Part shown: positions 8,637-16,491 of the stretch, piece after piece | How positions within the stretch are numbered: position 1 is the first letter of the stretch | Layout of the letters: each line of letters begins with the position of its first letter | From: Armatimonadota bacterium | Lineage (GTDB): Bacteria > Armatimonadota > Fimbriimonadia > Fimbriimonadales > Fimbriimonadaceae | Reading direction: 5' to 3' | Length of the DNA: 64,000 nucleotides | Assembly: GCA_022563855.1 (NCBI GenBank) | Contig: JADFMN010000003.1 | Span: forward strand, 306,666-370,665 | Position numbers and translations under genes: made by a program | The notes under the pieces: model-generated | Database searches by the model: none | Told to the model about the DNA's origin: nothing | The model's input: the letters and a program-made list of their open reading frames with translations, nothing else

Positions 8637-9756
8637 TTTCTGCCGCCTTGCGCGTCTGTTCGTGCTTGATCTCGCCGTCGTGCGTCAGGACTGCGCCCGC
8701 GAACACCTCGTCCTCCCAGTCGATCTTGAGGCCGTCTTCTGTGATCGCTGGCTGTAGGAAGTTGAACAGGTTGCGCGAGTACATGTCACTTGCGTGTCGC
8801 GGTATTAGAGAAGCGATGTTCAAGGGCGCTAGAATTGTTACGTTGCCGTGTTTGACTGTTTCGCCCGGGCAGGTCAGCTCGCAGTTTCCGCCGCTTTCGC
8901 ACGCGAGGTCGACGATGACCGCGCCGGGCTTCATCCGCTCGACAGCGCTCTTGCTGATGATGCGGGGTGCAGTGCGCCCAGGCACCGCTGCCGTCGTGAT
9001 CACGATGTCGGCCTTTGCGATGTGGTCTTCCAGCACTTTCTGCTGTTGTGCGCGCTCCTCGTCGGTCAGCTCGCGCGCGTATCCGCCTTCGCCCTCTGCG
9101 ACGACGCCGGTGTCGACGAACTTCGCTCCGAGCGACTCGATCTGCTCTTTCGTCTCACTTCGCACGTCGAACGCCTCGACCATTGCGCCGAGCCTGCGCG
9201 CCGTGGCGATGGCTTGCAGGCCGGCGACGCCTGCGCCGATGATGAGCGCTTGCGCAGGGCGGATCGTGCCAGCGGCGGTGGTCAGCATCGGCAGGAACTT
9301 ATCGAGCGCGTTGGCTGCTAGCAGCACCGCCTTGTAGCCCGCGACAGAGGCTTGCGACGACAGCACGTCCATCGACTGCGCACGCGAAATGCGAGGGATC
9401 AGCTCCATCGCAAAGCTTGTTATCTTTCGGTCCTTCAGCGCGCGGACTGCCTCGATCTGTTTGTGCGGCTGCATGAGCCCGACGACGATCACGCCGGACT
9501 TGAGCGCCGCGATTTCGTCGAGGGTCGTCGGCTGGACCTTGAGTAGAACGTCGGCCTGCCTCAGCACGCTCGCAGCATCGGCTTCGAACCGAGCGCCTTC
9601 GTAGTCTGAATCCGGTATTCCGGCATCGAGGCCCGCCCCTTTCTCTATGACGACCGATGCTCCGGCGGCCATGAATTTGCCGAGAACCTCTGGAACAATC
9701 GCCACTCGCGCTTCTCCCTGCGCGGTCTCTTTGACGATGCAAATCGTTAGCTGCAT
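8629..9756 (-). CDS. pntAA: NAD(P) transhydrogenase subunit alpha, NAD-binding part (PntAA)
   Basis: 375 residues, soluble. The N-terminus (MQLTICIVKETAQGEARVAI) and the Rossmann motif GAGVAGLQAIATARRLGAMV followed by EAFDVR are diagnostic of the alanine dehydrogenase/PntAA family. It provides domain I, which binds NAD(H) on the cytoplasmic face of the transhydrogenase. It is the first gene of the pntAA-pntAB-pntB operon. A possible -10 lies in the AT-rich stretch near 9810-9820, but no clear promoter is seen. Confidence 0.97.
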   Translation of the reverse strand: MQLTICIVKETAQGEARVAIVPEVLGKFMAAGASVVIEKGAGLDAGIPDSDYEGARFEADAASVLRQADVLLKVQPTTLDEIAALKSGVIVVGLMQPHKQIEAVRALKDRKITSFAMELIPRISRAQSMDVLSSQASVAGYKAVLLAANALDKFLPMLTTAAGTIRPAQALIIGAGVAGLQAIATARRLGAMVEAFDVRSETKEQIESLGAKFVDTGVVAEGEGGYARELTDEERAQQQKVLEDHIAKADIVITTAAVPGRTAPRIISKSAVERMKPGAVIVDLACESGGNCELTCPGETVKHGNVTILAPLNIASLIPRHASDMYSRNLFNFLQPAITEDGLKIDWEDEVFAGAVLTHDGEIKHEQTRKAAENA

Positions 9757-9955
9757 ATGGCTGCTGTCACGGGCAAGGCTGCCGATCGTTTGAGAAGCGG
9801 TCGTTGCCTAGAATTAGCTCTTAGAGTCACCGATTTGACTATACCTCTGGCCGCCCGGTGGCCTCGGGCACAAGCCGGTCGAATTCGACCGACGCCTGGC
9901 TGACTTCCAAAAGTGTGTGGCGCTTCATATCTGAGGGTGTCGCGCGTGAACCGGC

Positions 9956-9961
9956 TACACT
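9956..9961 (+). promoter_or_regulatory. -10 element, leaderless-type promoter
   Basis: TACACT ends 5 bases before the ATG at 9967 of the M28 peptidase gene. AGGA also lies in that gap but is too close to act as a ribosome binding site. Confidence 0.45.
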
Positions 9962-9966
9962 AGGAC

Positions 9967-11109
9967 ATGATCGTAGCCCTTGCATTATCGTTACTGGCCG
10001 GAACGCAATCCGACCTTGTCAGCCAAATATCCTCGGAGCGACTCGTTGCTACTATCGAGCGCCTCACCTCGTTCAACACTCGAAACACGAACAGCGACGG
10101 GCTGACCGAGGCGTGTGAATGGGCGGCCTCCGAGCTTGGCAAGCTGCCCCGCATGCAGGTTGAGCTGATGACGTATCGTGCCACCGGGCGACGGATGGTC
10201 GAAGAGAAGGACGTCGTTCAGGTGGTGGCAGTTCTGCCCGGACGAACGGACCGGCGCATACTCGTCGGAGGGCACATCGACTCGCTCGATCGCGCCGTTG
10301 ATCCGGTGACTGGCCGCGCGCCAGGCGCTGACGACGACGCGAGCGGTGTAGCCGTTGCGATGGAGCTGGCAAGAGTGATGTCGATGCGGACTTGGGAGAA
10401 CACCCTCGTCTTTGTCTGCTTCAGCGGGGAAGAGCAGGGCCTGCTGGGATCGACTGCTCTGGCTGCGCGCGCGAAAGAGGAGGAGTGGAACCTCGAAGCA
10501 GTGTTCAACAACGACATCGTCGGATCTAGCAGCAATATCGCGGGCTACAGCAACACGCGGGAGATTCGCGTATTTAGCGACGAGAGCACAGACCACGAGA
10601 GTCGGGAGCTTGCGCGGTTCACCGAGTGGACTGTGCGCCGCGAGCTCGATGACTTCCGCGTAAAGCTGGTGTTCCGTCTTGACAGGTTTGGTCGCGGCGG
10701 CGACCACCGGTCGTTCAACCTTCAAGGGTTCAACGGCATCCGGTTCTGCGAAGTGCACGAGGAGTTCACGCGCCAGCACACTGGCCAGGACAAGCTGGAG
10801 TTCATCGACCCGCAGTACCTCCGCAACGCGGCACGCGCGAACTTCGTGGCGATGGCTGCGCTGGCCGATGCCAAGCCCGCACCCGCGCGAGTGAGGGTCA
10901 ATCGGCGGCAAGGGCACGACACCCGCCTGCAGTGGCAGGCACAGGATGGCGTCGAGTACGTCGTCTACTGGCGGGACTCGGCGAGCCCGGTGTGGCAGGG
11001 CACGTTTGAAGTCGGCGCGGTGAGCGAGTACACCGTCTTCGGCATCAACAAGGACGACCACACGTTCGCCGTGGGCTCTGTCGGCGGACTTCCGGTCGTC
11101 GCACGATAG
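9967..11109 (+). CDS. Secreted M28-family zinc aminopeptidase with C-terminal Fn3-like domain
   Basis: 380 residues. The N-terminus (MIVALALSLLAGTQS) is a short signal peptide. The M28 di-zinc core is intact: GGHIDS with His103, GADDDASG with the bridging Asp near 122-123, GEEQG with Glu155/Glu156, NNDIVG, and a late His in CEVHEEFTRQHTGQD. Family members remove N-terminal amino acids from extracellular peptides. Residues about 300-380 look like a fibronectin type III-like beta domain (RLQWQAQDGVEYVVYWRDSA), a common C-terminal addition. It is monocistronic, preceded by a leaderless-type promoter, and followed 72 bases later by gatB. Confidence 0.92.
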   Translation: MIVALALSLLAGTQSDLVSQISSERLVATIERLTSFNTRNTNSDGLTEACEWAASELGKLPRMQVELMTYRATGRRMVEEKDVVQVVAVLPGRTDRRILVGGHIDSLDRAVDPVTGRAPGADDDASGVAVAMELARVMSMRTWENTLVFVCFSGEEQGLLGSTALAARAKEEEWNLEAVFNNDIVGSSSNIAGYSNTREIRVFSDESTDHESRELARFTEWTVRRELDDFRVKLVFRLDRFGRGGDHRSFNLQGFNGIRFCEVHEEFTRQHTGQDKLEFIDPQYLRNAARANFVAMAALADAKPAPARVRVNRRQGHDTRLQWQAQDGVEYVVYWRDSASPVWQGTFEVGAVSEYTVFGINKDDHTFAVGSVGGLPVVAR

Positions 11110-11167
11110 GACCTATATGACTTATAGGACGTGTTCTCGGGGCTGCTTAAGCAGGGCCCGAGCCCGG

Positions 11168-11173
11168 TAGAAT
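11168..11173 (+). promoter_or_regulatory. -10 element, leaderless-type promoter of gatB
   Basis: GGTAGAAT: the hexamer TAGAAT ends 8 bases before the ATG at 11182. This supports the downstream ATG over the ATG at 11131, which would lie upstream of the promoter. Confidence 0.55.
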
Positions 11174-11181
11174 CTACACCG

Positions 11182-12657
11182 ATGCTCAACTACTTGCCCT
11201 CAGTAGGAATGGAGGTTCACGCCGAGCTTCTCACGAAGAGCAAGATGTTCTGTCGGTGCCCGGTCGCGTTCGGCGGCGAACCGAACACGAGGGTGTGTCC
11301 GGTGTGTCTCGGTATGCCCGGCTCTCTTCCGGTGCCGAATCGGGTTGCGATCGAGATGGTGCTGCGAACGGCGCTGGCCATGAACTGCACGATCGCGATG
11401 GACAGCGTGTTCCATCGCAAGAACTACTTTTATCCGGATCTGCCGAAGGGGTATCAGGTCAGCCAGTACGGCGAGACGAACCCGATCGGCTACGACGGAT
11501 CGATCGAGGTGCCGCACGGCAGCAACGCGACGAGAACCGTCCGTATTCGCCGCGTTCATTTGGAGGAAGATACCGGCAAGCTGATGCACCTGCCAGACGG
11601 TCGAGCGGGCATAGACTTCAACCGTGCAGGTGTGCCGCTGATGGAGGTCGTCACAGAGTTCCCACCGGATATCAGCAGCTCTGATGAAGCGCGGGCCTAC
11701 CTCGTGCAGCTCAGAAAGGTACTGCTGTATCTAGGCGTGTGCGACGGCAAGATGGAGCAGGGAAGCTTGCGGTGCGAGCCGAACATCTCGATCCGACCGG
11801 AGGGCAGCGACGAGTACGGAACCAAGACGGAGCTTAAGAACCTCAATTCGTTTCGAGCCGTGCACCTGGGTGTAGATTACGAAGTTATGCGGCAAACAGG
11901 AGTGCTTGAGGCCGGTGGGACGGTTGCCCAAGAGACTCGCGGATGGAACGAGCAGAAGGAGGAAAGCTTTCTAATGCGCGTCAAAGAGGTCGAACAGGAG
12001 TACCGCTACTTCCCCTGCCCAGACTTAGTTCCGATGAGCTTCTCTGAAGATCAGGTCGAAAGTTTGCGCCGAGAGCTGCCAGAGCTGCCGCTCAGCAAGT
12101 CGCAGAGGTTTGTGAACGAGTTCAAGCTCGACGCGGACGATGCGGGACGGTTGACGGCAAGCTTGGAGCTCGGTCGATTCTTCGACGCGGCGGTTGAGGC
12201 GGGCGGCGATCCGAAACCGGTGTGCAACTGGATGCTCTCGGATTTCTCAAGGCTGTTGAACGAGTCCGGGCAGGTTGCGCGTTTAGACGGCGCGGACCCC
12301 GACGGCAGGGAAGTGAGCAAGGTTCGACCGACTCATCTCGTTGAACTGACGAGCTTGATCGCGGACGGAACGATCAGCGGGAAGATCGGCAAGGAGGTGT
12401 TCGAAGAGGTGTTCGCCACCGGCAGCGGACCTGCGGCGATCGTGGCAGAAAAGGGCCTAAAACAGATAACCGACGACTCGTTTATCGAGAAATTGGCGAA
12501 GGATGTAATCGAAGCCCACCCGGATCAGGTCACAATGTACAGGAACGGAAAGACCGGGATACTGGGGTTTTTGGTCGGCCAGGCAATGAAGAAATCGCAG
12601 GGAAAGGCCAACCCCCAGAAGGTGCAGGAACAGTTGCGGAGGATTTTAGATTCGTGA
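11182..12657 (+). CDS. gatB: Aspartyl/glutamyl-tRNA(Asn/Gln) amidotransferase subunit B
   Basis: 491 residues from ATG 11182; the frame is open to 11131, but homologues start at the motif [15 protein letters not shown] and the -10 box lies between the two ATGs. The GatB core is clear: [24 protein letters not shown] with the Zn-binding Cys pairs, then [20 protein letters not shown]. The C-terminal YqeY-like tail ([13 protein letters not shown], [13 protein letters not shown]) is complete. With GatA and GatC it converts misacylated Glu-tRNA(Gln) or Asp-tRNA(Asn) to the amide form. gatA and gatC are not in the window, so the genes are dispersed. Confidence 0.97.
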   Translation: MLNYLPSVGMEVHAELLTKSKMFCRCPVAFGGEPNTRVCPVCLGMPGSLPVPNRVAIEMVLRTALAMNCTIAMDSVFHRKNYFYPDLPKGYQVSQYGETNPIGYDGSIEVPHGSNATRTVRIRRVHLEEDTGKLMHLPDGRAGIDFNRAGVPLMEVVTEFPPDISSSDEARAYLVQLRKVLLYLGVCDGKMEQGSLRCEPNISIRPEGSDEYGTKTELKNLNSFRAVHLGVDYEVMRQTGVLEAGGTVAQETRGWNEQKEESFLMRVKEVEQEYRYFPCPDLVPMSFSEDQVESLRRELPELPLSKSQRFVNEFKLDADDAGRLTASLELGRFFDAAVEAGGDPKPVCNWMLSDFSRLLNESGQVARLDGADPDGREVSKVRPTHLVELTSLIADGTISGKIGKEVFEEVFATGSGPAAIVAEKGLKQITDDSFIEKLAKDVIEAHPDQVTMYRNGKTGILGFLVGQAMKKSQGKANPQKVQEQLRRILDS

Positions 12658-12670
12658 TCGGAGGTATGCA

Positions 12671-13249
12671 ATGAGATTCGTGATACGGTGTCTGTCGATC
12701 GCTGGCCTGTCGGTGGCAGCCATCTACGTACCGGCGCAAGCTGGCGACGAAACAAATCGGATCGACGTCATCATGAGCTACGTCGAGGGCCGCGCAGCGG
12801 ACGAGGCAGACGCCGCGTTCAACCGTGGCGACTTTCCGCAAGCCACGCAAGTTCTCCGATTCCGCAATCGAGTGTTGCCAAATTACGAACTGGTTGCGAC
12901 CGAACTTTTCTGGATGTTGCTGAGCGTACAGTATTACGACGAGATGCTCGCTACCGGCAAGCGATTGCGCCTCGAAAACCCCACCAATCCCGACGCCGGA
13001 TTGCCTGAAGCTGAGTTCTTTTGGCAGAGGAAGCTGTACGCTCGAATTCCGCCGATCCTAGAGCCGATGCTCACTGTTGGCAAGACCCCCCACGCGAACA
13101 CGTTTAGGGTGTTGGCGCACGCGTACTCTAAGCTGGGGTTTCACGCTGACTCGGTGCGCGTCTGGAAGAAGTACCTCGAAATTGCCCCCGACGACGCAGC
13201 AGCAAAGCGGAATCTCAGCCGGGCAAGAGATAAGGTTCGCGGCAAGTAG
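12671..13249 (+). CDS. Secreted TPR-repeat protein of unknown function
   Basis: 192 residues with a signal peptide (MRFVIRCLSIAGLSVAAIYV, cleavage after AQA). The body has helical pairs resembling tetratricopeptide repeats: ADAAFNRGDFPQATQVLRFR, and near the end THANTFRVLAHAYSKLGFH followed by SVRVWKKYLEIAPDDAAAKR, the latter a good TPR. Good Shine-Dalgarno GGAGG at about 12660, 9 bases before ATG. It starts 13 bases after the gatB stop and may be cotranscribed with it. Probably a periplasmic scaffold; no partner is evident. Confidence 0.75.
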   Translation: MRFVIRCLSIAGLSVAAIYVPAQAGDETNRIDVIMSYVEGRAADEADAAFNRGDFPQATQVLRFRNRVLPNYELVATELFWMLLSVQYYDEMLATGKRLRLENPTNPDAGLPEAEFFWQRKLYARIPPILEPMLTVGKTPHANTFRVLAHAYSKLGFHADSVRVWKKYLEIAPDDAAAKRNLSRARDKVRGK

Positions 13250-13322
13250 GAGCCAGCTTATTTGTCGGTTCAGCATCGATGCCGGCCCACTTGGACATAA
13301 TCTGTGGAATACATGTAGTGCC

Positions 13323-13805
13323 ATGGAAGGTTTGACGCCTCTCGAATTGGAGCGGGTTAGTTTCCCGCTTGCTAGAAAAGGGTACGAAACAAACGCTGTC
13401 GACGTGATGCTGAAGAGCGCGGCGGCGCAGTTGCAAGAGCTTCTCAAATCCGCGAAAGAGACCGAGCAGCGGCACGCTGCTGAGCTGCAGGAGCTTGAGT
13501 CTTTTCGCCTGCGCGAAAAAACCTTGGTGGACGCGCTCCTGCTTGCGCAGAAGACGGCGGATGAAACGCGCGCAGTCGCGCATAAAGAGGCTGAGCTGAT
13601 CGTCGAGGTTGCGAGACAACGGGCCGACGAGATCAAGCGCAAGGTGGCATCGGATGTCGAGACTGCGAGGGAAGAGCTGCAACAGCTGTTGCTACGACGC
13701 AGAAACTTCGAGTCACGGTTCAAGTCGCTTCTCGACGAATACGCGGGATCGCTGGAGAACTCTCAGAATCTCCAACTGGAGTCGGAGCAGGCGGACGCTG
13801 CATAG
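13323..13805 (+). CDS. DivIVA-domain coiled-coil protein
   Basis: 160 residues from ATG 13323; the frame is open upstream but the conserved fold begins here. The N-terminus LTPLELERVSFPLARKGYET followed by NAVDVML matches the DivIVA signature (LTPLDI-x-F-x3-RGY-x3-EVDxFL). It is followed by a long Ala/Glu/Arg-rich coiled coil to residue about 145. DivIVA/GpsB/SepIVA-type proteins bind curved membrane at poles or septa and organise growth or division. The next gene, YggU-like, follows after 10 bases; a divIVA-yggU pairing is known in Gram-positive dcw-region operons, which supports the assignment. Exact role uncertain. Confidence 0.82.
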   Translation: MEGLTPLELERVSFPLARKGYETNAVDVMLKSAAAQLQELLKSAKETEQRHAAELQELESFRLREKTLVDALLLAQKTADETRAVAHKEAELIVEVARQRADEIKRKVASDVETAREELQQLLLRRRNFESRFKSLLDEYAGSLENSQNLQLESEQADAA

Positions 13806-13815
13806 CGACCTTCGT

Positions 13816-14061
13816 GTGCGTGTGACGACGAAGGCGAAAGAGAACTCGCTCCGCTTGGACGGCGAGATCGTGCGGGTTTACACGACATCGCCGCCCGTCG
13901 ACGGCTCTGCCAACAAGTCAGTCGTCCAGATTGTCGCCAAGGCGCTCAAGGTGCCTAAGTCAGCGGTCGCGATCAAGCGCGGTCTGAAATCCCGCGACAA
14001 GTTGCTCCACATTGCCAACTTGGATCCAGCGGAACTCAAGCAACGACTGAAGGGCCTTTAG
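13816..14061 (+). CDS. YggU/DUF167 family small protein
   Basis: 81 residues from GTG 13816. The frame is open further upstream but would overlap the DivIVA gene; no ATG is available, so the start is uncertain by a few codons (GTG 13822 is also possible). The sequence RVTTKAKENSLR, YTTSPPVDGSANKSVVQIVA and KVPKSAVAIKRGLKSRDKLL is the DUF167 signature. The biochemical function of the family is unknown. Likely cotranscribed with the DivIVA-like gene. Confidence 0.85.
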   Translation: MRVTTKAKENSLRLDGEIVRVYTTSPPVDGSANKSVVQIVAKALKVPKSAVAIKRGLKSRDKLLHIANLDPAELKQRLKGL

Positions 14062-14062
14062 G

Positions 14063-14827
14063 TCATTCTAGATCGAACAGCTCATCGGTCGTGAAGTCGC
14101 CGTCCTCGTCGATGTCACCTAGGTTCTCTCTAATGAAGTCTTCGGCAAAGAAACCGTAGCCGAACGTTCCCGTTCGGAATCGCGGCTTGAATACCTTCGT
14201 ATGTCCGTCGGCCCACAGCACGATTCCGAGCGCGGAATGTCTGCCTTGGAAACCAGGGTAGTCCGCAGACGGCGGATCGAGAAACGTGTTGCCTTCGAGT
14301 CTCGGCGGGTCGAACTCCCAGTTGTTGATCCGCGCCGAGGTCGCGAAGACCACGGTCTCGGAGGGCTGCCCGATCTGGGTCTCGGCCACAGGAATCGGCG
14401 TCTCCTCCCACGTCGGAGGCGTGAAGATGCTCGGGCTGAGGTAGCTGTAGTTATAACCGTAGCCGGTCAATCCAAGCACAGTTCGCAGCTTGCTCGGAAA
14501 CGTCGGATCAGATTTGATCTCGTCGCTGCGCGTGTAGGGGTAGAGCAGCCCTTCCTCGGGGCGCAGCTCGGTGCCGTCGTACGAACCCCACCAGTAGTAG
14601 ATCCGATCAGACCCCTGCGTATACGTGCGCATGACGGTGCCGTCGTAGTCGGTGTTGTACATCGTCCACGCCATCCCAAGCTGGCGCAGATTGCTCATGC
14701 TTTGTATCTTTCTCGCGGCGCCCTTTGCGTTTGCGAAGACAGGGAAGAGTATGGCGGCCAGGATCGCTATGATGGCGATGACGACCAGGAGTTCGATGAG
14801 CGTGAACGCTCGTTTGCTTTTATTCAT
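14063..14827 (-). CDS. Prepilin-type protein with H-X9-DG motif (DUF1559-like pseudopilin)
   Basis: 254 residues from ATG 14827; GAGG lies 5 bases upstream. The N-terminus [20 protein letters not shown] is a class III/type IV prepilin signal: prepilin peptidase would cut before Phe and methylate it, and the hydrophobic helix anchors the subunit in a pilus or pseudopilus. The globular domain is rich in Tyr/Trp and carries [12 protein letters not shown], the H-X9-DG motif of the prepilin-processing-associated family abundant in Planctomycetota, Verrucomicrobiota and Armatimonadota. The C-terminus is acidic with an EF-hand-like [13 protein letters not shown] that may bind Ca2+. It is transcribed alone behind a cobalamin riboswitch, which is unexpected for this family. 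Function unknown. Confidence 0.9.
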   Translation of the reverse strand: MNKSKRAFTLIELLVVIAIIAILAAILFPVFANAKGAARKIQSMSNLRQLGMAWTMYNTDYDGTVMRTYTQGSDRIYYWWGSYDGTELRPEEGLLYPYTRSDEIKSDPTFPSKLRTVLGLTGYGYNYSYLSPSIFTPPTWEETPIPVAETQIGQPSETVVFATSARINNWEFDPPRLEGNTFLDPPSADYPGFQGRHSALGIVLWADGHTKVFKPRFRTGTFGYGFFAEDFIRENLGDIDEDGDFTTDELFDLE

Positions 14828-14831
14828 CGTA

Positions 14832-14848
14832 ACCTCGATATTCGAGGT
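14832..14848 (-). promoter_or_regulatory. Hairpin sequestering the prepilin ribosome binding site
   Basis: On the minus strand ACCTCGA and TCGAGGT form a perfect 7-bp stem with a 3-base loop. The 3' arm contains the GAGG Shine-Dalgarno sequence, which ends 5 bases before the ATG. An upstream AACCTC (14866-14871) could also pair with GAGGTT (14831-14836). Either fold would hide the ribosome binding site, so this is the likely expression platform of the riboswitch. Confidence 0.6.
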
Positions 14849-14924
14849 CATCGACGAGAAGATTGGAGGTTGCAGGCGGTTCCTGCTGACGCTCCACCTA
14901 TGCTCGTAGGTGACCATTCGCTGT

Positions 14925-15041
14925 CGCTGGAGCGGGTTTTCGGACTTGGGCCAGGTTTGGCCATCACCGTTGCGGCACAGTGCCGGAATCTCACCGGACT
15001 TCCCCCGTCGCAGCCGCGCAGTTTGTGCGCGACCGCCAGCG
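14925..15041 (-). ncRNA. Cobalamin (B12) riboswitch aptamer
   Basis: The minus strand shows the B12-box consensus in order: GGGGGAAGTCCGGTGAGATT, then CCGGCACTGTGCCGCAACGG, then AAGTCCGAAAACCCGC. These match block for block the E. coli btuB leader (GGGAATCCAGTGCGAATCTG; GACGCGCAGCGGTAAGG; AAGCCCGAAGACCTGCC). The closing stem P1 pairs CGCTGG (15036-15041) with CCAGCG (14925-14930), and GTCGC/GCGAC closes the inner stem. A GGCC...GGCC hairpin forms the P5-like arm. Length is about 117 nt, on the short side. It should bind adenosyl- or methylcobalamin or a related corrinoid and repress the prepilin gene at 14827. Recognition is firm; ligand subtype is not determined. Confidence 0.92.
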
Positions 15042-15049
15042 GCATGCAG

Positions 15050-15055
15050 ATTATA
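15050..15055 (-). promoter_or_regulatory. -10 element for the riboswitch-prepilin transcript
   Basis: A perfect TATAAT on the minus strand just upstream of the aptamer. Transcription would start near 15043, so the whole aptamer is included in a leader of about 215 nt. No convincing -35 box. Confidence 0.6.
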
Positions 15056-15111
15056 GAACGTTGTTGAGCGCCGTTTCGCCGCTATCTTTTCGGATTTTCC
15101 ACCGGCGCGGC

Positions 15112-15609
15112 TTACCCAGCGTCGTCGGCGTGCGGGTCGCCGAGCAGCGGCTCGGCCTGGAACGGGTTGAGGCCGCTCTCGAGGATCTTGACGTATCGAT
15201 CCATCGTGTTCTCCTCTTCGACCTGCTCGTTCAGGAACCACTGCAGGAACTGGCCGCTGACGTGATCGCCTTCTGCGGTGGCAACTTGCGCCATCGCTTG
15301 GAACTGTTCGGTCACCCTGCGCTCCCACTTCAGCGCCTTCTGACAGGCGTCCAGCGGTGATGCGATGTCGCTCGGCTTTGCTACGGGGATCGCCGGCATC
15401 GTAAATCGCACGTCAACTTCAACAAGGAAATGGATGATCTTCATCGCGTGCACCCGTTCCTCGTCCGACTGGCGGTAGAACTCCGCGGCCCAACCGTCAA
15501 GTCCAAGCTCGCCGAAGAACACTGCGGTGGCCAGGTATTCGTGCGACGCACCAAGCTCGTGGCCAACCTGTTCGTGCAACATCTTGGCAACCTTTTCACA
15601 GATCATCAT
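15112..15609 (-). CDS. Non-haem ferritin
   Basis: 165 residues from ATG 15609 (a second ATG follows directly); an upstream in-frame extension lies beyond the promoter and was rejected. It shows the four-helix ferritin fold with iron ligands: [16 protein letters not shown], then [16 protein letters not shown] (ExxH), then a later helix [15 protein letters not shown]. It oxidises Fe(II) and stores ferric mineral in a 24-mer cage. The C-terminus carries a short acidic tail. It is divergent from the VOC gene, with only 54 bases between the start codons and back-to-back leaderless-type -10 boxes. Confidence 0.93.
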   Translation of the reverse strand: MMICEKVAKMLHEQVGHELGASHEYLATAVFFGELGLDGWAAEFYRQSDEERVHAMKIIHFLVEVDVRFTMPAIPVAKPSDIASPLDACQKALKWERRVTEQFQAMAQVATAEGDHVSGQFLQWFLNEQVEEENTMDRYVKILESGLNPFQAEPLLGDPHADDAG

Positions 15610-15615
15610 GACTTT

Positions 15616-15621
15616 ATTGTA
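15616..15621 (-). promoter_or_regulatory. -10 element, leaderless-type promoter of ferritin gene
   Basis: GGTACAAT on the minus strand; TACAAT ends 6 bases before the ATG at 15609, so the transcript should begin at the start codon. No Fur-box-like palindrome is evident. Confidence 0.55.
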
Positions 15622-15650
15622 CCTTTTGTCTCGGCCATCGTCGGGTCTGG

Positions 15651-15656
15651 TAGATT
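15651..15656 (+). promoter_or_regulatory. -10 element, leaderless-type promoter of VOC gene
   Basis: GGTAGATT: TAGATT ends 7 bases before the ATG at 15664. It faces the ferritin promoter on the other strand. Confidence 0.5.
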
Positions 15657-15663
15657 CGTCCTC

Positions 15664-16059
15664 ATGAGCGCGCAGAGCACACCTGAGATCCGACAGCTCA
15701 TAACGTTTCTGACGACGGACAGACCGGAAGAGACGCACCGATTCTATGAGGAGGTTCTTGGATTAGACCTCGCGCTGGCGAAGGCGCATTGCAGGATTTA
15801 TCGTATGTCTCCTGGCGCGTTTGTCGCTATTTGCTCCAGCGACAAGCCGATGCCGGAGGCGCGGCGGGTTACGATCTCGATCCAGACCGGCGACGTCGAT
15901 GGCTGGTACGAGCGGATCCAGTCGCACGGGTTGAAGACCGACGGCGGACCCCGCTGGAGCGAGGCGTACGGCATCTACCACTTTTTCACCTGGGACCCGA
16001 GTGGCTACAGCGTCGAGTTCCAGGAGTTCCGGATCGACGATTGGGATCATGAGGGGTAG
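15664..16059 (+). CDS. VOC (glyoxalase/bleomycin-resistance fold) family protein
   Basis: 131 residues. The beta-alpha-beta-beta-beta fold is visible: QLITFLTTDRPEETHRFYEE followed by VLGLDLAL, FVAICSS, then VTISIQTGDVDGWYERIQSH and a C-terminal YHFFTWDPSGYSVEFQEF ending with the usual metal-ligand Glu. Members are metal-dependent lyases, dioxygenases, isomerases or antibiotic-binding proteins; this one cannot be assigned more closely. Monocistronic. Confidence 0.85.
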   Translation: MSAQSTPEIRQLITFLTTDRPEETHRFYEEVLGLDLALAKAHCRIYRMSPGAFVAICSSDKPMPEARRVTISIQTGDVDGWYERIQSHGLKTDGGPRWSEAYGIYHFFTWDPSGYSVEFQEFRIDDWDHEG

Positions 16060-16082
16060 TTCGTTTGCGCACGTTTGGGAGT

Positions 16083-16100
16083 GCGGCGATTCATCGCCGC
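16083..16100. repeat. Short palindrome
   Basis: GCGGCGAT and ATCGCCGC form a perfect 8-bp stem with a 2-base centre, 24 bases after the VOC gene stop. Confidence 0.6.
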
Positions 16101-16142
16101 TTTCGTAGCGACCAGCTGTAACCTCAGGGCGAACTATTACAT

Positions 16143-16167
16143 CCCTCAACACTCGCAGTGTTGAGGG
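16143..16167. repeat. 25-base hairpin palindrome, copy 1
   Basis: CCCTCAACACT and AGTGTTGAGGG form a perfect 11-bp stem around CGC. It differs from copy 2 at 16199 by one stem base pair kept in compensation (A-T versus C-G), plus the loop. Confidence 0.85.
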
Positions 16168-16198
16168 TTCAAACATTCACCCATACGTGCAAGCATAA

Positions 16199-16223
16199 CC
16201 CTCCACACTGCGAGTGTGGAGGG
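16199..16223. repeat. 25-base hairpin palindrome, copy 2
   Basis: CCCTCCACACT and AGTGTGGAGGG form a perfect 11-bp stem around GCG. The paired change relative to copy 1 keeps the stem intact, suggesting selection or duplication of a folded element. Confidence 0.85.
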
Positions 16224-16282
16224 ATGGAAGGAAAGGACTTCTCCTGTTGAACCCCTCACCTAACCTCTCCCACAAGGGGAGA

Positions 16283-16315
16283 GGGACTAGCTGGCGACCG
16301 ACGATAGCTAGTCCC
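16283..16315. repeat. Inverted repeat, 10-bp stem
   Basis: GGGACTAGCT at 16283-16292 pairs perfectly with AGCTAGTCCC at 16306-16315. Confidence 0.65.
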
Positions 16316-16416
16316 GAAATGCTCCCCCCTCGACCCTATTCGGCACTCATCACTCTGCACTCGGCACTCTGCGCTCCGCACTCAACTATGGTGCTACGCC
16401 CCAGCGGGGAGAGCCG

Positions 16417-16465
16417 TCCCCTCAACCGCGCTCCTTCGATCCGCTCAGGATGACGGTTGAGGGGA
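16417..16465. repeat. Inverted repeat, 12-bp stem
   Basis: TCCCCTCAACCG at 16417-16428 pairs perfectly with CGGTTGAGGGGA at 16454-16465. The loop contains the CTTCGAT...CTCAGGATGA element shared with other repeats in the window. It is 26 bases past the M42 gene stop on the minus strand and could end that transcript. Confidence 0.7.
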
Positions 16466-16491
16466 CTAGTCGCACGACTCTGCACTCTGCA

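Larger units (their letters stand above)
16060..16491. other. Gene-free mosaic of palindromes and dispersed repeats
   Basis: No credible ORF. At least five perfect inverted repeats, listed separately, are packed into 400 bases, along with low-complexity CTCTGCACTCGGCACTCTGC-type sequence near 16345-16385. Part of it shares the CTCTCC...GGGGAGAGG and CTTCGATCCGCTCAGGATGA elements with repeats at 56.1, 58.3 and 63.7 kb. Confidence 0.8.
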
